Shown piece after piece: positions 36,352 through 43,757 of a stretch of 64,000 nucleotides of DNA. The position numbers and the translations under genes are program-made. Each line of letters starts with the position of its first letter. The first letter of the stretch is position 1. The notes beneath the pieces were generated by a model that saw only the letters and a program-made list of their open reading frames with translations, ran no database searches and was not told the origin of the DNA. Source of the stretch: Cellulomonas sp. Leaf334 (lineage in GTDB: Bacteria > Actinomycetota > Actinomycetes > Actinomycetales > Cellulomonadaceae); NCBI RefSeq assembly GCF_001424195.1, contig NZ_LMOO01000001.1, forward strand, positions 912,569 to 976,568. Reading direction: 5' to 3'.

Positions 36352-39176
36352 TGCTCGGGCCCCGGGACGGGCACGCGGCTCAGGACCGCCTCGCGCAGCT
36401 GCTCGGGCGGGTCCTCGTCCTGCGGGCCAAGCGACGCGCGGTGGACCATGTACGGGCCGAGCACCGGTTGCTGCGTCTCCGGGTCGGGGGCCGACGTGTA
36501 GACCTCGCCGACCGCAGTCACCACCCCGTCGTCGTCCTGCTCGAACCGGCAGATCCCGAAGTTCGACCGGAACATCATCTGCCGGGTGTTCCGCATCCGG
36601 TCCAACGCGGCCTGGTGCCGTGCGGCGACGGCCTGCATCGCCGCGAAGGCCGTGGCGGGGTCGGCGAGCTGCGCCTCGATCGCCGCGTCGTCCAGGGGCA
36701 TCGCCCGGATCGGTGCGGGTCGCTCGGCGTCCGGACGTCCGTCGACCAGCGGTGTCACCTTCCAGCGCCAGTCCGGCGGCTTGGCCGGGTTGAGCCGCGA
36801 CGTGAACCTCTCCTGCGGCTCCTCGCCGTCGGGGTTGTCGTCCAGCCAGCCGTGCGTCGCCAGCAGCACCGGGCTGCGCAGCAGCCGTGCCCGCGTCGTC
36901 GCCACGAGGTCCGCCTCGGTGCGCCCCTCGGGCAGCAGCACGAGGTCGGCGTCCGGCCGGGTCCAGCCGAGGCGCTCGACGCCGAGCTTCGCCCGCAGGA
37001 GCTCCTGCAGGAGCATCGCGCTGCGGTCGAGCGCCCGCAGGTAGACGGGCATGACGTTCTTGAACCCGCTGGACGTGAACTGCGCGATCCGGGCCGGCTG
37101 CTCGGCGGCACCGCGCCAGTAGCTCATGACGTTCGAGGCCGCGTTGTGCACGTCGCCCGACAGGACCACGACCCGCTGGTGCTCCGCGAGCCTGGCCAGC
37201 AGGTGCTCGAACGTGATCGGGTCGAACGCCCACGTCTCCAGGGCGTCGGGGTTCGTGCCGGGCATCAGGCGGTTGCCGGTGACGGACGCCGTGTCGGTCA
37301 GCCCCTCCCGCTTCGCCATGTCGAAGATGCGGTAGATGGCCTTCGCGACGACCTCGTCGATCACCGGCGGCCCGATCACCTGGAGCGGCGCGACCACCAC
37401 CAGCACCTCGCGCCCGGCCGGCAGCGGCGGCCGCGGGATCTGGTCGACGAGCGCCTCCGTCGCGACGTTCCCCGGCGGACCGATCTCCGCGACGTAGCTG
37501 CGCCGGGTCCGGTTGTCGAGGGCGACCACGACGTGCTTGGGGCCGTCGACGGTGAAGTGCCACGTCATCGGTGCGTCGACGGTGCCGAACCGACCATCGG
37601 CGACCGGCTGGTTGTCGAGGTTGTGCCCGAACATCCGGCCGATCTCGGCGAACGCCGTCGCGTCGGGACCGGGAGCCGACGCCGGGAACAGCCTCGTCGC
37701 CTTCTCCAGCAGGTCCCCCGGGAGCTGTCCGCCCAGGTCCGGCCGCTCGGGGGTGGTGACCTCGTCGTACCGACGCGGGTCGTTGCCCCAGTCCTGGAAC
37801 AGCGCGTACGCCAGCATCCCGTTGGTCAGGATCACCTGCCCGAGCGCCGTCCCCTGCACCCGCCGCCGCCACATCGGGTTGAGGAAGAAGTCGTCGGTGA
37901 CGTCGTGGTCGTCGAACATCATGTACGTCGGCACGTTCGCCAGCACGCGCTGCACCCGACCGAGCCCGAGCAGGAAGTCGCGGTGCACCCGGTGGCTGCG
38001 GCGTCGGGCCCGGAACTTCTCGGCCGCCTTCTCGACCTTCTCCTTCTCCCGCTGCGCGATGGTCGCCGCGTCGGAGTACAGGTGCTGCGGGACCCGCTCC
38101 GGGAAGACCTCCAGGGGCAGGTCCACGTCCTGCTCGCCGGTCGGCGTGTCCAGCCAGCGCAGCGCCGACCCGATCGCGTCGCCGGGCGCCACGAGGCGTG
38201 CCCCCGGAACCTCGTCGCCCCAGCAGGCGGGCGACCAGGCCATGACGTAGGCGGCGGCGAACTCCCCCAGGGAGATCAGGTGGTTCGCCCCGTCCCCGCT
38301 GGTCAGTTGGGCGCTGACCTGGGTGAGCTGGAGCCGGTCGCCGACCGGGAACTGCGGGGGTCCCGCCGGCAGGTCGCCCGCCGCCTCCGTCTGCTGCGGC
38401 GTCTCCGGGGTGTAGCTGGCTCCCGGGTCCAGGCGGTTCGGCTCGGTGGCCTCCGGTCGACGCAGGACCTGACCGACCTTCACGCGCTCGAGGGGCACTC
38501 CTTCGTCGGTGCCGATCAGCTCCACGCCCAGCTCGGCGGTCCGCAGCATCATGATCGAGTCCACGTCGTCGGCGTAGATCTGGTCGCCGCCGAGGAAGAG
38601 CTGGTGGATCCGGCCCCGCGGGTCGTCGAACCGCTCGTTCAGGTACTCGTCCATCCACGCCAGGGCGTCGCCGTCGTCGTACCCCGGGCGACGGCACGAG
38701 CCGTACGCGAGCCGCAGGTCGTCCAGGGTGGTCGGAGGCAGGGCGAAGCTCGGCAGCATCCGGTCGGCGTAGCCGAGGGGTCCCACCTCGACGCCGCTGA
38801 CCGTGTGCGTGCCGAGCAGACCGAGCCCCGCCAGGTCCGTCCTGTTCCGGGCTCCCGTGATGGTCACGTCGTAGGAGTAGAGCCGGTCGGGCTGGAAGAC
38901 CTTCCCGGACGCCGGGGCCAGCCGCACGGTGACCAGGCCGAGGTGGAGCTGCTCGCCGATCCGCACGGTCTTCTCACCGGGGTGCGGCTCCGCCACGTTC
39001 GGGTCGGGAGCGTCGCCGCTGGTGGCGAAGGGCGGGTTGGTCGTGTCGGCGGCCACCCGGCCCTCGAACACCCTGATCCGCACGTCGGCCGGTTCGCTCA
39101 GCACCACCTGGACCGCGACGAGCCCCGGGTCCACCCGACGCAGCAGAGGACCAGCAAGGAGAAGCGGCAGCTGCAT
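36348..39176 (-). CDS. PhoD-like metallophosphatase without a signal peptide, first gene of the operon
   Basis: 942 aa from ATG at 39176; a GTG two codons earlier is possible. An N-terminal Ig-like region (1-150) leads to the PhoD metal site: YGSCRRP (about 160), GGDQIYADD (about 197), FDDHDV (about 422) and LSGDVH (about 672). These are the ligands of the Ca/Fe phosphodiesterase centre of PF09423 enzymes. Two features are odd: classical PhoD is Tat-exported, but this one starts directly with the mature-type segment, and it is much longer than usual (about 500-550 aa), with inserts between the metal motifs. It leads a coupled operon of large unknown proteins, so a specialised intracellular substrate is likely. 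Confidence 0.85.
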   Translation of the reverse strand: MQLPLLLAGPLLRRVDPGLVAVQVVLSEPADVRIRVFEGRVAADTTNPPFATSGDAPDPNVAEPHPGEKTVRIGEQLHLGLVTVRLAPASGKVFQPDRLYSYDVTITGARNRTDLAGLGLLGTHTVSGVEVGPLGYADRMLPSFALPPTTLDDLRLAYGSCRRPGYDDGDALAWMDEYLNERFDDPRGRIHQLFLGGDQIYADDVDSIMMLRTAELGVELIGTDEGVPLERVKVGQVLRRPEATEPNRLDPGASYTPETPQQTEAAGDLPAGPPQFPVGDRLQLTQVSAQLTSGDGANHLISLGEFAAAYVMAWSPACWGDEVPGARLVAPGDAIGSALRWLDTPTGEQDVDLPLEVFPERVPQHLYSDAATIAQREKEKVEKAAEKFRARRRSHRVHRDFLLGLGRVQRVLANVPTYMMFDDHDVTDDFFLNPMWRRRVQGTALGQVILTNGMLAYALFQDWGNDPRRYDEVTTPERPDLGGQLPGDLLEKATRLFPASAPGPDATAFAEIGRMFGHNLDNQPVADGRFGTVDAPMTWHFTVDGPKHVVVALDNRTRRSYVAEIGPPGNVATEALVDQIPRPPLPAGREVLVVVAPLQVIGPPVIDEVVAKAIYRIFDMAKREGLTDTASVTGNRLMPGTNPDALETWAFDPITFEHLLARLAEHQRVVVLSGDVHNAASNVMSYWRGAAEQPARIAQFTSSGFKNVMPVYLRALDRSAMLLQELLRAKLGVERLGWTRPDADLVLLPEGRTEADLVATTRARLLRSPVLLATHGWLDDNPDGEEPQERFTSRLNPAKPPDWRWKVTPLVDGRPDAERPAPIRAMPLDDAAIEAQLADPATAFAAMQAVAARHQAALDRMRNTRQMMFRSNFGICRFEQDDDGVVTAVGEVYTSAPDPETQQPVLGPYMVHRASLGPQDEDPPEQLREAVLSRVPVPGPEQ

Positions 39177-39268
39177 CGGCACTCGCCTGCCCCCACTGAC
39201 GAGACGATTCGGGACATCTCGGACCGTAGCCCTCATTCACCCGTTCGGACCAGGGCCCACCCCCGCTC

Positions 39269-39664
39269 TCACCCGGCGAGCTCGACCTCCTCGACTGGGA
39301 CGAAGCCGGGGATGTCCTCGACGCGGTGGTAGACCGGCAGTCCGCGTTCTTGCGCGATTGCGACGTCCTGGTCGGCGCCCGTCGATGCGCCCTCCAGTCG
39401 CAGGACCGCGTCGCAGTGCTGGAGCAGCCGCTGTGCGGTCGGGTACATCACCCGCTCCGCCAGCGGGCTCAGCGGGCCGTCGGCACCGGCGCTGCTCAGC
39501 ACCGGGAGCGCCACCCACTCCCCGATCATCGGGATGTGGCCCGCGCGGAAGATCGGCCAGGCCGCCTCCTCCAGGCGTCGGAGGTTCAGGGCCATGAGGT
39601 CCGGGTCGTCGCCCGTCCCGGAGCGGTAGGGGCCGGCGATTAGGATCAGCAGTGGAGTAGTCAT
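39269..39664 (-). CDS. Nucleoside 2-deoxyribosyltransferase-like protein
   Basis: 131 aa. The N-terminus LLILIAGPYRSG and the later CDAVLRLEGASTGADQDVAIAQERGLPVYH resemble the nucleoside 2-deoxyribosyltransferase-like (DUF4406) fold, which handles N-glycosidic bonds of nucleosides or nucleotides. The ATG at 39664 lies 5 bases from an inverted repeat and is divergent from the DeoR-type regulator, so that regulator probably controls it. The PhoD operon starts 92 bases further on in the same direction, and read-through is possible. Confidence 0.7.
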   Translation of the reverse strand: MTTPLLILIAGPYRSGTGDDPDLMALNLRRLEEAAWPIFRAGHIPMIGEWVALPVLSSAGADGPLSPLAERVMYPTAQRLLQHCDAVLRLEGASTGADQDVAIAQERGLPVYHRVEDIPGFVPVEEVELAG

Positions 39665-39668
39665 AGGG

Positions 39669-39679
39669 GCATACTATGC
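39669..39679. promoter_or_regulatory. GCATA-C-TATGC inverted repeat between divergent genes
   Basis: Five-base arms around a single base, AT-rich for this genome, placed between the DeoR-type regulator gene and the deoxyribosyltransferase-like gene (46-base gap). A candidate operator for the regulator. Confidence 0.4.
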
Positions 39680-39709
39680 ATTACTCGGCACAAACATGGA
39701 GGATCGCGC

Positions 39710-40462
39710 ATGCTGGCAGCGCAACGCAAGGAACTGCTGCTCGACCGGCTCCGCACCGACGGCCGCCTCGTCGCCAAGGACCTTGCGACCGAGCTCGACA
39801 CGTCCGAGGACACGATCCGCCGGGACCTGCGCGAGCTGGCCGTGGCCGGGCTGTGCCAGCGCGTGTACGGCGGGGCGATCCCGGTCGCGCCCGCCGCGGC
39901 GAGCTACGCGAGACGGCAGGAGATCGCGACGAGCAGCAAGCGGCGCGTCGCCGCCGCCTGCCTCCAGCTGGTCCAGCCGGGCAGCACGCTGATCCTCGAC
40001 GGCGGCACCACCGCGCTCGAGGTCGCCCGCGCGCTGCCACGTGACGACGGGCTCACCGTGATCACCCACAGCCCGACGATCGCCGTCGCGCTCGTCGACC
40101 ACCCGGCCGAGGTCTTCCTCCTCGGTGGCCGGCTGTTCAAGCACTCCGTCGTGACGTCCGGCGCCGCCACCGCGGAGGCCGCCGCCCTGGTCAGCGCCGA
40201 CCTGTTCCTCCTGGGCGTCACCGGCGTCCGGCCGGACACGGGCCTGACCACCGGCGACGCCGACGAGGCCGCGACGAAGCGCACCCTCGCGCGTCGGGCC
40301 GCGCAGACCTGGGTGATGGCCAGCGAGGAGAAGATCGGTGCGGCATCGGCCTTCCCCGTCCTGCGCCTCGACGAGGTCTCAGGGATCGTCAGCGACGCCG
40401 GCGAGCAGAACCCTGTCGTCGCCGAGCTCGAGCGCACCGGGGTGCAGGTGCTGCGCGCCTGA
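39710..40462 (+). CDS. DeoR-family transcriptional regulator
   Basis: 250 aa with GGAGG 7 bases before the ATG. The N-terminal DeoR HTH is QRKELLLDRLRTDGRLVAKD followed by DTSEDTIRRDLRELA. The sugar-phosphate-sensing C-terminal domain has LILDGGTTALEVARAL, VFLLGGRLFKHS and the late DEAATKRTLARRA. Effectors of this family are phosphorylated sugars. It is divergent from a nucleoside-sugar enzyme-like gene, which is its likely target. Confidence 0.93.
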   Translation: MLAAQRKELLLDRLRTDGRLVAKDLATELDTSEDTIRRDLRELAVAGLCQRVYGGAIPVAPAAASYARRQEIATSSKRRVAAACLQLVQPGSTLILDGGTTALEVARALPRDDGLTVITHSPTIAVALVDHPAEVFLLGGRLFKHSVVTSGAATAEAAALVSADLFLLGVTGVRPDTGLTTGDADEAATKRTLARRAAQTWVMASEEKIGAASAFPVLRLDEVSGIVSDAGEQNPVVAELERTGVQVLRA

Positions 40463-40468
40463 CGGCCG

Positions 40469-41086
40469 TCACCGCCCGGACGCGTCCCCGAGGAGTGCGT
40501 GCGCCCGGAAGATGCGGTCCAGCAGCTCCCGGATCGCCGGAGCCTTGAGATCGTTGTAGTCGTTCACCGTCCCGCCGCCCACCTGGCGCAACCGGTCCGC
40601 CGCCGCGCGCTTGGCCGCCGCGTAGGCGTCGCGGTCGTCCGCGTGCGTGCGCAACCAGTCGCGCAGGAGCACGTGACGCGCGGCCTCCGGGCTGTCCGGG
40701 CTCCAGACGTGCAGGTTCGCGCGTGGCCGGTCCCGGGTGAACAGCCGGTGCTCGTGCCACGCGCGCTCGCGCAGGACGAGCGTGAAACCCGCAGCCTCGA
40801 GCCTGGGGCGGTAGCTCGGCTCGTCGGTCGAGTCGGCCACCGTGAGGTCCACGTCGATGATCGGCTTGGCCGTCAGACCCGGGACCGAGGTCGAGCCGAC
40901 GTGCTCGAGAGCGAGCACGTCGTCGCCCAGCGCCTCCCGGAGGCGGTCGGCCAGCTCGGCGTACGCCGCAGGCCACGAGGGGTCGTACGCGACGACGGTG
41001 ACCTCGACAGGCTGCTGGGGCACGAGCCACTCGGCCCCGTCGGGGTCGACGGGATGGTGACGGACGATCTCCTCGGCGCTGGACAC
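40469..41086 (-). CDS. GrpB family (UPF0157) nucleotidyltransferase-fold protein
   Basis: 205 aa from GTG at 41086. The GrpB signature is VTVVAYDPSWPAAYAELADR, then LEHVGSTSVPGLTAKPIIDV, where GSTS and the following Asp-x-Asp (DVDLT) mimic the nucleotidyltransferase active site. The C-terminal helical part ends with TVNDYNDLKAPAIRELLDRI. The biochemical role of the family is not settled. Convergent with the DeoR gene, 6 bases apart. Confidence 0.9.
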   Translation of the reverse strand: MSSAEEIVRHHPVDPDGAEWLVPQQPVEVTVVAYDPSWPAAYAELADRLREALGDDVLALEHVGSTSVPGLTAKPIIDVDLTVADSTDEPSYRPRLEAAGFTLVLRERAWHEHRLFTRDRPRANLHVWSPDSPEAARHVLLRDWLRTHADDRDAYAAAKRAAADRLRQVGGGTVNDYNDLKAPAIRELLDRIFRAHALLGDASGR

Positions 41087-41162
41087 CGTCCGAGGCTACC
41101 GAGCCCCTGGGGCGCGGCAGCAGCGGGTGGCGGGGATCCCGTCACCCGCTGCGCAGCATGTC

Positions 41163-41182
41163 TTGACAATATTTATTGTCAA
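41163..41182. promoter_or_regulatory. 20-bp palindromic operator of the ArsR-type gene
   Basis: TTGACAATA (41163-41171), TT, TATTGTCAA (41174-41182): perfect 9-bp arms, strongly AT-rich in GC-rich surroundings, 15 bases before the ATG of the regulator. It includes a TTGACA that could act as a -35 box or simply be the operator half. Autorepression is inferred. Confidence 0.65.
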
Positions 41183-41197
41183 TGCGACGGTGGCCGC

Positions 41198-41776
41198 ATG
41201 CAGGACATCGAGGTCATCGAGAACGCCGACGCAGCCGTCGTCGCGCTGGACCCCGTCCGGGCCCGGCTCCTCGGCGAGCTGGCCGTCCCGGCGTCCGCCG
41301 CCGGGCTGGCCGCCCGCGTCGGCATCGCGCGCCAGAAGGTCAACTACCACCTCAAGGCGCTCGAGGCGCACGGCCTGGTGGAGCTGTCCGAGGAACGCCG
41401 CCACGGGGGCATCACCGAGCGGGTGCTGCAGGCGTCGGCGGCGTCGTACGTCGTGTCACCGGCCGCGGTCAGCGTCACCGCAGCCGACCCCGACGCCACC
41501 GCCGACCACCTGTCGGCCGCCTACCTCGTCGCCCTCGCCGGCCGGCTCGTCCGCGAGGTCGGCGCCCTAGCCCGTCGCGCCGGCGTGACGGGCAGGCGGC
41601 TGCCGACGCTCACGATCGACACCCAGATCGGCTTCCGCTCGGCGGACGACCGGGCCGCCTTCGCCGACGACCTCACGTCCGCAGTGCTCGACCTGGCCGC
41701 GCGCTACCACCACGACGACGGGATGCCGCACCGGCTCGTCGTCGCCGCCCACCCGATCCCCGAGGAGCGCCCATGA
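41198..41776 (+). CDS. ArsR-type winged-helix regulator
   Basis: 192 aa. The HTH is SAAGLAARVGIARQKVNYHL with recognition helix Arg-Gln-Lys and a wing ELSEERRHGGITERVLQASA. The C-terminal half is helical and unlike metal-sensing ArsR; no Cys pair is present, so the signal is not a thiol-bound metal. The stop overlaps the next ATG. ArsR plus SRPBCC pairs are common in Actinobacteria and are thought to respond to small organic ligands. Confidence 0.88.
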   Translation: MQDIEVIENADAAVVALDPVRARLLGELAVPASAAGLAARVGIARQKVNYHLKALEAHGLVELSEERRHGGITERVLQASAASYVVSPAAVSVTAADPDATADHLSAAYLVALAGRLVREVGALARRAGVTGRRLPTLTIDTQIGFRSADDRAAFADDLTSAVLDLAARYHHDDGMPHRLVVAAHPIPEERP

Positions 41777-42564
41777 GCACCGACCTGAACGTCCCCTACC
41801 GCCTCGAGTTCAGCGTCGAGGTCCCCGGAACCGCGGAGCAGGTCTGGCAGGCCATCGCCACGTCCACGGGCCTGAGCTCCTGGTACCTGCCGACCGAGAT
41901 CGAGGAGCGCCAGGGCGGCTCCGTGCACTTCACCATCGACCCCGGGATGGGTTCCGACGGCCACGTCACGGGCTGGGACCCGCCGCGCCGCATCGCCTTC
42001 GACGAGGACTGGGCCGCCCTCATGGGGACGGACCCGGACTCGCTCAGCCCGCTGACGACGGAGTTCCTCGTCGAGGCGCGGTCCGGCGGCACCTGCGTCG
42101 TGCGCGTCACCAGCAGCGGCTTCGGCACCGGCGCCGACTGGGAGTCGCAGTGGTGGGACACCGTGGCCCCCGGCTGGCTGCCGTTCTTCGACAACCTGAG
42201 TCTCTACCTGGCGCACTTCCCCGGCCAGGAGGCCACGCGGCTGGAGGTCACCGCCTCCCACCCCGGCGACGCCGACGCGCTCTGGGCGACCCTGCACGAC
42301 GCGCTCGGGCTGGACGACGAGGGCGCGACGGTCGACGTGCGCGGCGCGACCGGCACGGTCGAACGCGTCGGTGAGCGCCAGGCGCTGATCCGGCTCACCG
42401 CACCGGTGCCCGGGATGCTCAGCGTCTTCACGCACGGCCAGGGCGACGGCACCGCGACCGCGGGCGTGCAGGCGTACCTGTTCTCCCCCGACGCCGCGGA
42501 CCACGTGCGCCGCGAGGAGCCGGCCTGGCAGGACTGGCTCCAGAACCTCGCCGTCCGAGCCTGA
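41773..42564 (+). CDS. SRPBCC (AHSA1-like) domain protein
   Basis: 263 aa. The AHSA1-type start is EFSVEVPGTAEQVWQAIATS, then GLSSWYLPTEIEE and GHVTGWDPPRRIAFDEDWA (about residues 10-150). A second, shorter domain follows after LFPGQEATRLEV, resembling a further SRPBCC-like unit. The family binds hydrophobic ligands in a deep pocket. Coupled (ATGA) to the ArsR-type gene, so it probably belongs to the same response. Confidence 0.88.
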   Translation: MSTDLNVPYRLEFSVEVPGTAEQVWQAIATSTGLSSWYLPTEIEERQGGSVHFTIDPGMGSDGHVTGWDPPRRIAFDEDWAALMGTDPDSLSPLTTEFLVEARSGGTCVVRVTSSGFGTGADWESQWWDTVAPGWLPFFDNLSLYLAHFPGQEATRLEVTASHPGDADALWATLHDALGLDDEGATVDVRGATGTVERVGERQALIRLTAPVPGMLSVFTHGQGDGTATAGVQAYLFSPDAADHVRREEPAWQDWLQNLAVRA

Positions 42565-42656
42565 CCTGCCCCCTCGCCCACCGGCACCGCCGTCCGACCC
42601 GCTCCGTCCGGAGCGCCGGACCGTGCTGCCACGCGGCCATCACCCCGGAGGAACGC

Positions 42657-43091
42657 ATGGACAGCACCCAGGACACCGCCGTCGGTCGGACGGGCTACGG
42701 CCACCGGCTCGGCCGCCTCGTCGGCACCGGCCTCGTCGCCACCGTCGCGGCCATGGTCGCCACCACGCTCGCCGCCGCGCTCGCCCGGGCGCTGGGCGTC
42801 GGCTTCGAGATCCCCGACGGTGGCGAGGCGATCCCTCTGCCCGGGTTCGCGTCGGTGACCGGGCTCTTCTGCGTCGTGGGCATCGTCATCGCCGCCGCCC
42901 TCCTCCGGTGGAGCGCCCGGCCCGCCCGGCGGTTCGTGCAGACGGCCGTGACCCTGACCGTGATCTCGCTGGTCCCGCCCCTCCTCGCCGGGGCCGACGC
43001 CGCGACCACCGCCGCACTCGTGGGGCTGCACCTCGTCGCGGCGGCAGTGATGATCCCCAGCCTCGCGCGGAGCCTGCGCAGGCCGACCTAG
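42657..43091 (+). CDS. Four-helix membrane protein (DUF6069-like)
   Basis: 144 aa with GGAGG before the ATG. About four hydrophobic segments: GTGLVATVAAMVATTLAAAL, FASVTGLFCVVGIVIAAALL, TAVTLTVISLVPPLLAGA and AALVGLHLVAAAVMIPSL. The pattern matches DUF6069 integral membrane proteins of Actinobacteria, with no known function. It follows the ArsR/SRPBCC pair by 92 bases and may be cotranscribed. Confidence 0.75.
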   Translation: MDSTQDTAVGRTGYGHRLGRLVGTGLVATVAAMVATTLAAALARALGVGFEIPDGGEAIPLPGFASVTGLFCVVGIVIAAALLRWSARPARRFVQTAVTLTVISLVPPLLAGADAATTAALVGLHLVAAAVMIPSLARSLRRPT

Positions 43092-43092
43092 C

Positions 43093-43707
43093 TCAGTCGA
43101 CGTAGGCCAGCAGGACGGGCGCGTCGAGGCCGGACCACGAGCCCGTCAGGGTGGACCCGGCGGCGGCGGTGGGCGCCGGCCCGTCGAGACGACGTCGGAC
43201 GACGATCCGGAGGGCGCCGGCCTCCACCAACGTGGACGAGCCGTCCGAGGACGTCCGCACGTCGTCGACGAGCGGGACGTCGCCCGACGGACTGCCGCTC
43301 CCGGTGACCCGTGCGCTCGGTTCGCGCGGGGCGTCGGCACCCTCGACCAGCTCGGCGGCCTGGCCGACACCGGCCAGCAGGACGGACGCGAGCACCCGGA
43401 CGTAGACGGGATCGCCGACCGCGTCGTAGATCCAGCGCGGCCCCAGCACCGAGTGCTCCATGGTGCAGATCAGGAACTCGTCCGCCCCGGTCAGCGGGGC
43501 GCCGCGATAGGTCAGCGGGACCTGGAGCAGGTGCCCGCCGGCGGTCACCACGATGTGCGTCTCGAGACCGACCTCACCGTCCGGGTCGTCGAAGCGGTAG
43601 GCACCGACCAGGTCGACCCCCGGCTCGCCCCAGGGCTGCGTGGGCACCCAGTCGGTGAGCAGCTCGAGCTTCGTCGGACGGATGGTCGCGCGGTGGAGCA
43701 GGGCCAT
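43093..43707 (-). CDS. Maltokinase N-terminal cap-like protein
   Basis: 204 aa. It begins MALLHRATIRPTKLELLTDW, the cap-domain signature seen in actinobacterial maltokinase-related proteins and stand-alone cap proteins. The kinase part is absent: no catalytic HGD or DFD motif follows. Middle segments AYRFDDPDGEVGLETHIVVT and TMEHSVLGPRWIYDAVGDPV are typical. The function of the free-standing cap is unknown. Convergent with the DUF6069-like gene. Confidence 0.8.
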   Translation of the reverse strand: MALLHRATIRPTKLELLTDWVPTQPWGEPGVDLVGAYRFDDPDGEVGLETHIVVTAGGHLLQVPLTYRGAPLTGADEFLICTMEHSVLGPRWIYDAVGDPVYVRVLASVLLAGVGQAAELVEGADAPREPSARVTGSGSPSGDVPLVDDVRTSSDGSSTLVEAGALRIVVRRRLDGPAPTAAAGSTLTGSWSGLDAPVLLAYVD

Positions 43708-43757
43708 CGGCCGACCCTAGCGCGAGTCGTCCGGTCTGGGGTGCGTCTCGCTCCACG

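Noticed and set aside
24290..39176. Phage or contractile injection cluster
   Set aside because: Considered because of large coupled structural-looking genes, but no tail sheath, tube, baseplate, AAA chaperone or terminase motif was visible. The idea is kept only as a possibility within the main finding.
39177..39268. N-terminal extension of the PhoD-like gene to 39236
   Set aside because: The added residues carry no Tat or Sec signal and the ATG there has no ribosome site; the start at 39176 begins directly with the conserved-looking LLLAGPLLRRV segment.
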